Shown here: in pieces, positions 54,805 through 63,916 of the stretch | How the letters are laid out: every line of letters begins with the position of its first letter | Numbering within the stretch: the first letter of the stretch is position 1 | Origin: JADCRZ01 sp037718865 | GTDB lineage: Bacteria; Bacteroidota; Bacteroidia; Chitinophagales; Chitinophagaceae | DNA length: 64,000 nt | NCBI GenBank assembly: GCA_037718865.1 | Contig: JBBJMP010000010.1 | Location: forward strand, 124,001-188,000 | Direction of reading: 5' to 3' | Program-made: the position numbers and the translations under genes | Notes under the pieces: generated by a model | The model's input: the letters and a program-made list of their open reading frames with translations, nothing else | Databases searched by the model: none | Told to the model about the DNA's origin: nothing

Positions 54805-55542
54805 CTATAAATTACCGCTATTGAGAAAAAATGATTTCACTTTGTCTTGTTCAAGCAAACCATTAAGATAACCATCAACTTCGTTACTTGACATCAAAGG
54901 TGTAGCAAGTTGTAAAGAACGCAGGGAATGGTCCTTTTGAGGTGCAATCAAGATAATTCTTCCAAACTTTAAATTAAAAAGCCTCATATTGACTACAGCA
55001 TATTCGTCTCGATTGGCCGTCAGAAATGCCATATAATCCACTTCGTCGTTGTTTAAAGTTTTGAAGTACCCTTCACAAATAACATCTGGATTGTTCCTTG
55101 ACAAGATAAAAGCTGAACTATGAGTGCGATTAATCGTATCAACGAAATTTGTCAAGGCAACGATTATAAAAAAGGCTTCGTTCTGCTTTTCTTTTAGAAT
55201 CTCTTTAGTGGCTTCTGTTTTATTGGCGAAAAACCAATAGTAAACTAGTTTCTTCCCGTAATAATTTTTAAAATTTCCCGCGACTCCAGCCCCTTTATAC
55301 CGGAAGTATCCCGCCAATTCATATTTAGGAACAGGAAAAGCACCATGCTGAAAAGGCTTTCCATTTTGATTACCCGTACTGTCATCTATATCCCTTTGCA
55401 ACAACTCTTTACTCCAAGTCGCTGAGTCTTGACGGTTCTTTAGATGTTGTTTTTGAAACTCTATCCAATCAGGGATTGAACTTTGTGACAAACACGAAAG
55501 TGAAGACAAAATAAAAAAAGAAAAAACGATATAAAATTTCAT
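54805..55542 (-). CDS. Cassette 8: exported hypothetical protein
   Basis: 245 residues with a signal peptide (FFILSSLSCLSQSS). The mature domain includes PVPKYELAGYFRYKGAG and LKFGRIILIAPQKDHSLRS. No family is recognised. The stop lies four bases from the end of attC H, a typical cassette layout. Confidence 0.68.
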   Translation of the reverse strand: MKFYIVFSFFILSSLSCLSQSSIPDWIEFQKQHLKNRQDSATWSKELLQRDIDDSTGNQNGKPFQHGAFPVPKYELAGYFRYKGAGVAGNFKNYYGKKLVYYWFFANKTEATKEILKEKQNEAFFIIVALTNFVDTINRTHSSAFILSRNNPDVICEGYFKTLNNDEVDYMAFLTANRDEYAVVNMRLFNLKFGRIILIAPQKDHSLRSLQLATPLMSSNEVDGYLNGLLEQDKVKSFFLNSGNL

Positions 55543-55570
55543 AATCGCAGTTTAAGGTCAGTAATCTGTT

Positions 55571-55768
55571 GCGCCTAACGGACACGCATTGGTGTCCGGC
55601 AGGGCTCTTACATTCGTCGGCCCGGCACCGCTGCTAAATGTATAGCTAATTGATCATTGTTCGTTTTATCGCTCGGCTTTAATGTCCTGCCCAACCACTG
55701 CTTGGCAATGAACTGCAGCCTATTGCTTCAACGTCTCGCCCTGCTGGCACCAATGCACGGTTGGGCGT
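55571..55768 (-). repeat. attC I
   Basis: 198 bp, starts GCGCCTAAC and ends GTTGGGCGT. Arms GCATTGGTGTCCGGCAGGGC and the complement of GCCCTGCTGGCACCAATGC pair. AACGTCTCGCCC is in the core. Confidence 0.83.
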
Positions 55769-55773
55769 TCGTA

Positions 55774-56713
55774 CTAATTTTGGGTGGGTTCCAAAACTAA
55801 GAACGCTTCTCTCAATTCTGATAGAAGCCTTCCATCCATTGTTTTCCATGACGTCCACCCGTTTACTGTTTTTCTTACGCTTCCAGAGTCATTAATTCCG
55901 GCTAAAGCGGCGTAGCTAGGACTTCCAAATACTTGATCCAATAGTGATAATGAGCCGTCCTCAAGTATTGTAGCCTCATACCTTTTTGGTTGCCCGTGTC
56001 TTGGCTTATAAGGCATTACTAAGACGTCTCCTACTTTCAGTAAATTGCTGCTGACCAAGTCACTTATTTCAACATCATACCGATTGATTTCCTTGTGGTT
56101 ATTGAGCTCTTCAGCCTCTTGTCTGTGTCTAGTGTTGGTTTAAATTCTTCAGGGAATTCAAATACTATATTTTGAGGATTATTGAATTCTACAAACTTTG
56201 TGACTAGCCAAAGTTTTACCTTATACTTGAGTGTCCTCGCCCAATCTCCTAAATCCTTAGTCACCCCATCAATAGGAACGCCGACTATTGGATCCGTCTC
56301 TAATATGTCACCGAGTACCTGCCTAACATTTATTTCAGCGATATTCAATTCGTCAAATTTTTCTTTAATGGATGGGTCATTTTTGTATTGGTCGACAGAT
56401 AAGTCTATAATAATACGTCTTGTAATTGCTTGTTGCGATGCTAATAATTGTTTTGTTATTTGCGGGGCAATATGATTCCAAACACTATGATGCATTAATT
56501 CTGCTTCAACCAGATACCACTTTCTTTGTTCTATGTCAATTGCAAAACCGTCAGGAATTGTTCCTCCACCATCCGCTGTTTTAATCTTTGACTTTGGTAA
56601 ATAAAATGAATTGGGGCCAAACAATATTCATAGTTTTCTACAATAACTCTTTCCAATTCAGCTTCGTTGTCAAATGGTGATTTAATGAATTTAGTATCTT
56701 TAAATATAAGCAT
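55774..56713 (-). pseudogene. Cassette 9: RAMA-domain protein broken by two 1-base deletions
   Basis: A single gene of about 310 codons can be read if one T is restored near 56626 (ENYEY to LFGPNSF) and one A near 56128 (EEFKP to NTRHRQE). The C-terminal part has the RAMA-domain pattern LLKVGDVLVM, FGSPSYAALAGIND and NGWTSWK. The N-terminal part (DGFAIDIEQRKWYLVEAEL) suggests a nuclease-like fold. Both breaks are next to short homopolymers, so sequencing error is possible. The stop lies five bases from attC I. Confidence 0.7.
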
Positions 56714-56740
56714 GATGTGAGTTTAGTGTTCGTACGTATG

Positions 56741-56940
56741 ACGCCCAACGATTGAGTATTACTGCAGGTGGGGGATTTTATAATGTCCCGCCCGGTAATG
56801 CAGCTTGGTTTTGTTTAAAAGTTGAAGTTAAGAAGTTTTGCTTGGCTTTGTTCGTCAACCGAAACTACTGCTGATAGCGATTTTGTAGCCGATTGCTCCA
56901 ACGTCCCGCCCCACCTTGCAGTAATACTTTTGTTGTGCGT
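56741..56940 (-). repeat. attC J
   Basis: 200 bp, starts ACGCCCAAC, ends GTTGTGCGT. It is very like attC B (GATTGAGTATT.CTGCAGG). The core carries AACGTCCCGCCC. Confidence 0.83.
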
Positions 56941-57339
56941 TCGTACTTCTCTGTCACCTTTTAGCGGCTTTCCTAAATTTTTGAATGGCGTTCCCTAATA
57001 TGTCACCAACATATACATTTTCGTCTTTGTCAACAGTTAGGTCGTGATACCAAGAAATTGAACCTGCATAAAAACCACTTCTGCCAAATCTTGTTTGAAC
57101 TTTTCCTGTTGTGTCAAAAATGAAAACATCTGAACCACGATGTTTTACTTTCAAAAAAGTGAAGTCATCAACCGCAAACAGTTCCGATTTCGCTTTGTCA
57201 ATGAATACAGAACACATAGAACCAAAGGTGTTGTCTGTCCATAGTTTGATAAACTTGCCAGATGGGTCAAATTGTTGTATTCTGTTGTTTGAGATGTACC
57301 AATAAATCCGGACAGTAAAGTGACGTAAATTCGCTAACC

Positions 57340-57657
57340 ATGTCTGTCAAAAAAGTAACAAGAACTCATAGAAAGTATGATTTATCATTCAAAGAGGATG
57401 TGATTAAAATGATATCTTCAGGCCGTCCCGTTTCAGAGATATCTCAGGCACTTGGTGTGAGTGCATCGCTGCTTCACCGGTGGTACAAATCAGCTCAATC
57501 TGTTTCCACAATTCCAGGTAAAATCACAGGGGTATCATCAACATCACAAAACGGCTTATTTGGGGAAAATGAGCGCTTAAAAGCTGAACTCAGACGCACC
57601 GAACAGGAGCGTGATATTTTAAAAAAAGCCTTGGGAATTTTCAGCCGCGGGATATGA
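57340..57657 (+). CDS. IS3 OrfA, helix-turn-helix protein
   Basis: 105 residues. Helix-turn-helix at SGRPVSEISQALGVSASLLH with a C-terminal leucine zipper (ENERLKAELRRTEQERDILK). Its stop overlaps the start of OrfB as ATGA. Confidence 0.92.
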   Translation: MSVKKVTRTHRKYDLSFKEDVIKMISSGRPVSEISQALGVSASLLHRWYKSAQSVSTIPGKITGVSSTSQNGLFGENERLKAELRRTEQERDILKKALGIFSRGI

Positions 57658-58529
57658 CAATAGTGTATGGCTTTGTCAATACCATCCGCGATGAGCATCC
57701 TGTTGAGCAGATCTGTAAAGTGTTAGGGATCAACCGAAGTTGTTTTTATGAATGGCACAATAAAACCACCCATCAACCCAAAGCTAAAAACACCATGATT
57801 GAACAGAAGGTGATTGCTGTTTTCAGCGAACATAAACGCCGTTACGGCTTCAGAAGGATCGTTGCCGAGCTTAAGCATCAAAACGTATGGGTAAGCCCTT
57901 ATAAGGTCCGCAAGTACCTTTCTGCCAATGAGCTCAAAGCCATCCAGCCGCGATCCTTTGTGCCTAAAACAACCAACAGCAGGCATCCCTATCAAATCAG
58001 CCCCAACCACCTGAAGACAAAGGCTTTTCCGGTAGCTATCAACCAGGTGTGGGTAGGTGATATTACCTACATACCAATGGCTGCAGGAGTTTTCCGCTAT
58101 TTGTCTGTATGGATGGACCTGTGTTCCAGGAAAATAGTAGGATGGGACCTGCAGGATCACATGCAGGAATCGCTGGTTACAGCCTCTCTCAATAAGGCAA
58201 TAAGGACACGAAAAGTATCGCCTGGGTTAATGATACATTCCGATCGTGGCGGGCAGTATGCAGGGACTAAATTCAGGCAAATGCTGCATAGGAGAACCGT
58301 GATACAAAGCATGAGTGATGCTGATAATCCATATGATAATGCGCATATAGAATCCTTATTCAGCAGGTTCAAGGCAGAGTTGATGGAAGGTGGCGCCTTC
58401 CATGATGCTGAAGATTCCCAAACCGAGATTTTCGACTATATAGAAATGTATTATAACCCCTTACGGTTACATTCTTCCATTGGCTATTTATCTCCTAACA
58501 ATTTTGAAAACCAGTTAGCATTAACATGA
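57654..58529 (+). CDS. IS3 OrfB, DDE integrase-type transposase
   Basis: 291 residues of rve type: WVGDITYIPMAAGVFRYL, MIHSDRGGQYAGTKFRQML and NPYDNAHIESLFSRFKAEL. An OrfAB fusion could form by -1 shifting upstream. The gene is intact. Confidence 0.93.
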   Translation: MTIVYGFVNTIRDEHPVEQICKVLGINRSCFYEWHNKTTHQPKAKNTMIEQKVIAVFSEHKRRYGFRRIVAELKHQNVWVSPYKVRKYLSANELKAIQPRSFVPKTTNSRHPYQISPNHLKTKAFPVAINQVWVGDITYIPMAAGVFRYLSVWMDLCSRKIVGWDLQDHMQESLVTASLNKAIRTRKVSPGLMIHSDRGGQYAGTKFRQMLHRRTVIQSMSDADNPYDNAHIESLFSRFKAELMEGGAFHDAEDSQTEIFDYIEMYYNPLRLHSSIGYLSPNNFENQLALT

Positions 58530-58777
58530 AAGTAAAGCCAATCAATAACGGTACTAAGGCGTCTGGCAAGCCCGTTAACCGCTGTCTGGCTGCCAACCTT
58601 AGCCCACCTGAAAATAGTACTGTCAAAGAGCTTAAAATATGCCTACGATGTCCGGAATTATTCCTGGCAGGTTGCACCTCTGCAGAGCCTGTTTCTGCTT
58701 CATTCCGGCAAAACAAATATATCATGAATAACATCAATAACAAAATAATAAATGCTGTTGAAACTCAATGTGGATAA
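58526..58777 (+). CDS. Possible passenger ORF in the IS3 tail
   Basis: An 83-residue frame starting by ATGA overlap with the OrfB stop. It contains cysteines (ELKICLRCPELFLAGC) but no known domain. It may be chance. The IS has about 460 bases after OrfB, longer than usual for IS3. Confidence 0.3.
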   Translation: MKVKPINNGTKASGKPVNRCLAANLSPPENSTVKELKICLRCPELFLAGCTSAEPVSASFRQNKYIMNNINNKIINAVETQCG

Positions 58778-59711
58778 GTATTTCAAAGGAATCAGCAGAT
58801 GAAAAATTTAAGAAAAAAAGCACCAAAAAAAGAAAGAAGAAAAGGAATGGGCTATCGCCCATGAATCTAATGATTAGGTTTTCTGAGGCATCAGCATCAA
58901 AGCATATTTACTTTGATAACAATTAATATTACATTTGAAACATTATTCTAAACTAAGACACTTTACTGTCCGGATAAATCGACACACCTCAGTTTTCCCT
59001 GTCAGCAACATACACATTATCGTTTCTGTCTAAACAAATTCCGTGTGGTATATCAAACTCACTTTCTTTGTGGCCTTTCTTACCCCACTCTAACAAATAT
59101 TTTCCTGTCGGCGAAAATTTTACAATTCTACTATTTCCATAACCATCGCTAACATAAAATGAACCATCTTTTGCAATGGCAATGTCCGTTGGTTTATTGA
59201 AATGTAAACTGTCGTTGCCTGAAACTTTTGTTTCACCAAGTTTCATTAAAAGTTTTCCATCATGGCTGAACTTAAAAACTTGGTGAAGTCCTACATCAGT
59301 AACCCAAATATTATTTTCATTGTCAACTGTCAAGCCGTGAGGCATTATAAATAAATTAGCACCCCAACTATCCATTATTTTACCATTGTCTTTGCCAATA
59401 ATCAAAATGGTTTTGCTTTGGATTGGCTTATCTGGCATTGAACCAAATAAGCTCCATTCTCTTTCAGCCCTATGAAAAACAATAATGTTCTGGTTTGTGT
59501 CAATACCTATCCCTGTTGGATTTCCTAATTTAAAACCCGTCGGCAATTGCAGCCAATTTTTTAAAAGTTCATACTTTGTTGCTGGGTCAAACCCTTTACC
59601 TTTTTTGAATGGCTGCAAGAAATAAGAAACAATTAAAAGTCCTACTAAAACGGTGATTAAATAAACAAGTTTCTTAACCATTTGTCGGTAGTAGAGGTTC
59701 GTTTCAGTATG

Positions 59712-59910
59712 ACGCACAACGTTTTGCATTGCCGAAGGTTAGGGAATTTGATGCTGGTCCTGCCCGGAACTAAAGCCAAATTGAAAAAATAAAGTACAAG
59801 TTAAGAACAAAAGCTAAATTGAAACCGTCCAGCCGAACCAAAGCCGACAGTGATTTGCGGCGGAAGTTCCAATGTCCAGCCCTAACTTTTGGCAATGCAT
59901 TGTTAGCGGT
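59712..59910 (-). repeat. attC K
   Basis: 199 bp, starts ACGCACAAC and ends GTTAGCGGT. Arms TTTTGCATTGCCGAAGGTTA and the complement of TAACTTTTGGCAATGCATTG pair. The core carries AATGTCCAGCCC. Confidence 0.8.
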
Positions 59911-59919
59911 TCGTTGTTC

Positions 59920-60801
59920 TTATTTATTATAGTTATCCTGTTTAAATGGCATTCCACTACCTTTTTCTAAATAAGATTTCAAACTGTCGCAAAACTGTCG
60001 CCAACCTGTTGTACAAATATCATAACATTCAATGTCTGGATTTAAACCGATATGAGTTACTCGGATTACCGTATTTGTCTTTTCTATTTTAAGTTCCCAA
60101 ACAATTTTGGTGTTCAACCATTCCTTTTTATTATTTAGTTCAGGAATGTCAATTAATGTGTCCGTCACAAACCAAACAACTTTTTCATTTGGGATTAGTT
60201 CTTCAATTCGCATTGTTTTAAAAACAGCGGGACCAAAGCGAACGGTGAATGATTCACCTAACTTGCTTGACCTCCCTTCAAACATCTCTGTCCACCAAAG
60301 TGCTATTTCTTTCGTAATACTTTCAAAAACTTTTTCAAGAGAAGCGTTTACAGTTATCTCATGCCGAAAATTTTCTTTCTCTAAGTGGTTTCTTAGAGAT
60401 TTGTTGAGGATTTCATTCCAACCATTTTCAAAATTATGTAATGCAAAATCAGGATTTTCAATTGGAAATGTCTCAATACCGCTATGTGTTAGTTTTAACA
60501 ACGTTTTGTTTCCTTGGTCAAAGAGTTCAAATGTTACAAATGAAACTCCAGGATATCCGTCGTAGCGCCAACTATAAGAAAGTTTTTTATTAGGAACTAC
60601 CTCAGTTATTTCGCATAAGTGTAAGTATTGTATACGTTCATCGTGTCCACCTCTAAATTGAAATTGAAAGCCTACCTGTGCTTTAAAGCTTTTAAGGTTA
60701 AAATACCAGTTTTTCATTTCGTTGCTGTCTGTTAGTGCTTTCCAAACTCGTTTTGTCGGCACGTCAAATAGTCTTTCTAAGACAATTAAATTATTTTTCA
60801 T
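59920..60801 (-). CDS. Cassette 11: tandem SRPBCC/AHSA1-like protein
   Basis: 293 residues made of two helix-grip domains: NLIVLERLFDVPTKRVWKAL (1st) and HEITVNASLEKVFESITKEI (2nd). The first ends at about residue 145. Such proteins bind hydrophobic ligands or are ArsR-regulated. It is four bases after the ArsR gene, so the two are co-transcribed. Confidence 0.82.
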   Translation of the reverse strand: MKNNLIVLERLFDVPTKRVWKALTDSNEMKNWYFNLKSFKAQVGFQFQFRGGHDERIQYLHLCEITEVVPNKKLSYSWRYDGYPGVSFVTFELFDQGNKTLLKLTHSGIETFPIENPDFALHNFENGWNEILNKSLRNHLEKENFRHEITVNASLEKVFESITKEIALWWTEMFEGRSSKLGESFTVRFGPAVFKTMRIEELIPNEKVVWFVTDTLIDIPELNNKKEWLNTKIVWELKIEKTNTVIRVTHIGLNPDIECYDICTTGWRQFCDSLKSYLEKGSGMPFKQDNYNK

Positions 60802-60805
60802 TTTG

Positions 60806-61141
60806 CTATTTGTTTTTTAGTTGTTTTTTTGATTTTCTTTTTTTACTCAAGTGCAACTCAAGTGCATCTAATTTATTTGTCCAAAAGCGTCTGTATCTAT
60901 TTGTCCATTCCGAAACTTCTGCAAGTGTTTCTAATCTTGCTTCGCAATAGCGTTCTCTACCCTCTGTCCTGATTTTAATAAGTCCGCACTCTGTCAAAAT
61001 TTTTATGTGCTTTGAAATTGCAGGTCGGCTTATTTGAAATTTTTCTGCAACGGCATTTAAATTCAATGTTTCAGCAGCAAGCAGATTAATTATTTCTCGC
61101 CTTGTTGGGTCTGATATAGCTTGGAATACGTCTCGTCTCAT
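60806..61141 (-). CDS. Cassette 11: ArsR-family regulator
   Basis: About 111 residues from the ATG at 61141 (MRRDVFQAISDPTRREIINL). Helix-turn-helix LNAVAEKFQISRPAISKHIK, wing EGRERYCEARLETL. An upstream TTG at 61201 would run through the promoter, so it is rejected. It is likely autoregulated through the operator directly upstream. It pairs with the SRPBCC gene, a common arrangement. Confidence 0.87.
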   Translation of the reverse strand: MRRDVFQAISDPTRREIINLLAAETLNLNAVAEKFQISRPAISKHIKILTECGLIKIRTEGRERYCEARLETLAEVSEWTNRYRRFWTNKLDALELHLSKKRKSKKQLKNK

Positions 61142-61155
61142 TTGTCTATATTTAA

Positions 61156-61197
61156 GTAACCATTCGGTTACAAACATATGTGTAACATTTCGGTTAC
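61156..61197 (-). promoter_or_regulatory. Double operator upstream of the ArsR gene
   Basis: Two inverted repeats, GTAACCATTCGGTTAC (61156-61171) and GTAACATTTCGGTTAC (61182-61197), with centres 26 bases apart flank the -7 box. They read like a tandem ArsR site. Confidence 0.65.
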
Positions 61198-61202
61198 GCA
61201 AA
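61171..61202 (-). promoter_or_regulatory. Bacteroidota promoter inside cassette 11
   Basis: On the minus strand TATGTTTG (61171-61178) and TTTG (61199-61202) are 20 bases apart, matching the -7 and -33 boxes. The ArsR ATG is 29 bases downstream of the -7 box. Confidence 0.65.
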
Positions 61203-61550
61203 TTTATTTTAAGTTTGGTCGGAAATGGAATGATTGTCGGTGCGTAGAATGTCGTCCGTTACAATGACCGCTAACGGCTACGCATTGGCGGTGGCAGGGC
61301 ATTTGAAAAACGTCCGCCCATAAACCGCTGCTGGTTTGACATACTTTGCTGAAGGTAAGACCTAAAAGCTAAATTCATGATGTCCTGCCCGAACCATTGC
61401 TGATTGTTGAACTATAGCCGATGCTTCCAACGTCCCGCCCTGCTGGCGCTAAGTCTCCATGTAACCTTAAAACTGTTGAGGCAGTTAAAAAAGTAGTCAA
61501 TATAAAATTGCTACAGTAACTTTTAATTTCGTTATAAAAACCTCAACAGC

Positions 61551-62618
61551 ATGAATAAAATTACTTCAAATTTCGCTGGTCAAACCATTTTTGTAGGCAT
61601 GGATGTCCATAAAGACAGCTGGAATCTGGGCATTCATCTGAATGACATGTTTATTAGAAATGTGCATCAAAAGCCAAGTCCGGTCGTTATGGTTAATTAC
61701 CTGAACCAGCAATACCCCAATGCACGGTATAAAGCAGCTTATGAGGCCGGTAAATTCGGCTTCTGGATACAAAGGCAACTTACAACCCTCGGTGTTGAAT
61801 GCCTGGTAGTAAATCCCGCCGATATTCCCCGAACTCAAAAGGACAGTCTCCAGAAAACAGATCCCAGAGATGCCCGCAATTTAAGTTTGCGCCTTCAATC
61901 CGGTGTTTTGCGGGGGATACATATACCTGATGAACAACAGGAAGCTGACAGAGTCTTTTTCCGGCATCGTAAAAGAATATTAAAAGATCTCACCCGGTGT
62001 AAGAACCGCATCAAAGGTTGCCTGGCCTTCAGCGGCATAGATATTCCTGAGCAATATGATAATGCCAACTGGAGCCATAACTTCATCAACTGGTTAAAGA
62101 GTCTGGATTGCAAACAGGTAACCAGGCGGACTGCACTCAATTATATGATATCTCAAATGGAATTCCTTAGAAAAGAACTCTTAAGTATCAGCAATGCCAT
62201 TCGTAAGATGATGAGAGAGCAACGCTATAAAACCAACTACTATCTCTTAAGAACCATTCCTGGCATCGGACCTTTAACGGCAGCTAGTATTTTGATAGAA
62301 ATAGGCGATGTTAAACGTTTTGATACTTTCTATCATCTCAACAGCTATGTAGGCTTGCTTCCCATGGAGCACAGCAGCGGACAAACAGAAAATAAGATGA
62401 GCCTCACCGTAAGAAAGCACCGGCAACTACGCAGCGATCTGGTGGAAAGCGCCTGGACCTCAAAACGAACTGATCCTGCAATGGCTTTATACTTTCAGGA
62501 CCAAATCAAACGCAAGGACAGCAAAATCGTGATTATTAAAATAGCCAGAAAACTCCTTAACAGGATCCGGTATGTATTAATCAATCAGAAGCAGTACGAT
62601 TATGGCATTTTAAAATAA
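61551..62618 (+). CDS. IS110/IS1111 family transposase
   Basis: 355 residues. DEDD motifs FVGMDVHKDSWNLGIHLND and KTDPRDARNLSLRLQSG, C-terminal RTIPGIGPLTAASILIEIG and YVGLLPMEHSSGQTENK. It groups with IS1111 rather than IS110 by its ends. Confidence 0.93.
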   Translation: MNKITSNFAGQTIFVGMDVHKDSWNLGIHLNDMFIRNVHQKPSPVVMVNYLNQQYPNARYKAAYEAGKFGFWIQRQLTTLGVECLVVNPADIPRTQKDSLQKTDPRDARNLSLRLQSGVLRGIHIPDEQQEADRVFFRHRKRILKDLTRCKNRIKGCLAFSGIDIPEQYDNANWSHNFINWLKSLDCKQVTRRTALNYMISQMEFLRKELLSISNAIRKMMREQRYKTNYYLLRTIPGIGPLTAASILIEIGDVKRFDTFYHLNSYVGLLPMEHSSGQTENKMSLTVRKHRQLRSDLVESAWTSKRTDPAMALYFQDQIKRKDSKIVIIKIARKLLNRIRYVLINQKQYDYGILK

Positions 62619-63090
62619 CCGGGAGGCCTGACTACTAAACACTGCATGTAAGTGAGATACTGCCGCTAAGGCTGTAGCAGGCTCTCTTTTAATCAAGAAA
62701 ATATTTTATCAGCAACATACCATAAATAAAAGAGCAGGTTGACTACTAAACAAAAGTTGTTATCGCAGCATAATCAAATGGCGAGAGATTTTCTTCGTCA
62801 AAGACTGTAGCAGCCTGTTTTACACCACTCCTCAACCATCGGGACTAAGTGTAAAAATCAACAAAAAGTAACAGAGAACTGTAGCACTTATTTTGCCTCA
62901 CTACAAAATTATGTGACTACTCATAGGATGCTGGGTATGTTGATTTAAAAAAAATGAATATATTTGAAATAAGGAAAAAATACACTTGCGAAGGGGAAAG
63001 GTTTATTTAATATAAATCTTTCTCTTTCAAAAGAATTTATATCCAAGGCCTACCATATTAACTTGTTTCAATCACCCTAAGGTACATAGG
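62619..63090 (+). ncRNA. Noncoding right end of the IS1111-like element (possible guide RNA)
   Basis: About 470 bases without a gene. IS1111 elements keep their guide RNA here. CCGCTAAGG near 62664 partly matches the left flank GGCGCTAA, and CTGCATG resembles the right flank TGCATGG. The matches are short and tentative. Confidence 0.35.
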
Positions 63091-63153
63091 ATGCATGGTT
63101 GGGCGCAGACTTTTTTTGTCGGCAAGTGATGTGCGCAAATAGATTGTTCCTGT

Positions 63154-63579
63154 TCAAACGAGCCCGAGCTGCTGCATCATAGCCATCTGGTCCCATAGCT
63201 CCCATCGCTTTGCTACCCTTCCGTTAATTACGTGGTCAATAATAAGCCCCTCGATTTCCACCTTCCTGCCAGTGGCTTGGATTTCACCAAAAGGTCCCGT
63301 ATTTGTTCCTTTAGCAGTCCATCTGGTGCTAACTTTTTCTCCGGAGGCGAATTGATCATCGATAGTAAAATGCAGATCTGGGAAAGCAATAAGAAGCCCT
63401 GCTATCATTTGCTTGAAGTTATCTAATGAAAGGTCCCGCTGAGGATTACCATTAATATGAATAACACAATCAGGCTGGAATACTTCGTCAGCCACAGAAA
63501 CGTCACCACCATTCAAACCATCAACCCATTTCTGCTCGTATGCTGAAATCGCCGAGGTAATATTTTCCTGATCAATCAT
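63154..63579 (-). CDS. Cassette 12: SnoaL-like polyketide cyclase family protein
   Basis: 141 residues with an NTF2-like fold: DEVFQPDCVIHINGNPQRDL, then MIAGLLIAFPDLHFTIDDQF and VDHVING-type IIDHVINGRVAKRWELWDQ, typical of the ester cyclase/SnoaL family. The stop lies 47 bases from the end of attC L. Confidence 0.82.
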   Translation of the reverse strand: MIDQENITSAISAYEQKWVDGLNGGDVSVADEVFQPDCVIHINGNPQRDLSLDNFKQMIAGLLIAFPDLHFTIDDQFASGEKVSTRWTAKGTNTGPFGEIQATGRKVEIEGLIIDHVINGRVAKRWELWDQMAMMQQLGLV

Positions 63580-63712
63580 GATAGCCTCCGTATTTTAAAG
63601 TGAAGAATTTTGATGAAGTAAATCTACTTAAAAGTCAGATACTATGAAAACGATTATTATAAAAATTTTCTTATTGATTGGTTTTGAAGTTAGCGATGTG
63701 TCACGAAAGTTT

Positions 63713-63913
63713 GCGCCCAACGTTGAAGCATTTAAGCAGTTGGGGCGTTCCGTGTTACGTCTGCCCCGACCGATGCTGAATTTATAACAATAAGTTCATT
63801 GATCGCCCAAATGCCCGGCCTTGATGTCCGGCCTTAGACCACCGCTGATTAACGGCCTGGTGCTCATTGCCCCAACGTCTTGCCCCAATTGCTTGAATGC
63901 TGGTGTTAGCGGC
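63713..63913 (-). repeat. attC M (uninterrupted reference site)
   Basis: 201 bp, starts GCGCCCAAC and ends GTTAGCGGC. It preserves the sequence GCATTTAAGCAGTTGGGG, which is cut by IS110 in attC C and H. The core carries AACGTCTTGCCCC. Confidence 0.83.
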
Positions 63914-63916
63914 AGT

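Larger units (their letters stand above)
57290..58991 (+). mobile_element. IS3-family element with GTT target duplication
   Basis: About 1702 bp. Inverted ends share ATCCGGACAGTAAAGTG and start TGAG at both sides. GTT occurs at 57287-57289 and 58992-58994. It interrupts the NHL gene. Confidence 0.9.
56954..59681 (-). pseudogene. Cassette 10: NHL-repeat protein split by IS3
   Basis: The N-terminal half (58989-59681) starts MVKKLVYLITVLVGLL (membrane anchor) and ends VADREN at a stop supplied by the IS. The C-terminal half (56954-57289) continues RIQQFDPSGKF. Removing the IS and one GTT duplication restores VADRENRIQQFD in frame, a canonical NHL repeat. It is related to peptidyl-amidoglycolate-lyase-like propellers. 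The gene was intact before insertion. Confidence 0.85.
61453..63090 (+). mobile_element. IS1111-type IS110-family element in attC L
   Basis: Bounded by the attC arm sequence. Near the ends ATGTAACCTTA and the complement ATGTACCTTA form a subterminal inverted repeat, as in IS1111. The long noncoding part lies downstream of the transposase. Boundaries are uncertain by a few bases. Confidence 0.75.
61267..63106 (-). repeat. attC L, interrupted by an IS1111-like element
   Basis: Starts ACCGCTAAC and runs to GCCCTGCTGGCGCTAA at 61452. It resumes near 63091 with TGCATGGTTGGGCGC. About 202 bp without the insertion. Confidence 0.75.

Noticed and set aside
59682..59729. Longer N-terminus of the NHL-repeat protein
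   Set aside because: The extension reads through the attC K end; the ATG at 59681 gives a membrane anchor directly.
63643..63789. Plus-strand frame beginning MKTIIIKIFLLIGFE
   Set aside because: The start looks like a signal peptide but the frame runs into attC M and stops after about 48 codons. Probably chance, or a remnant.
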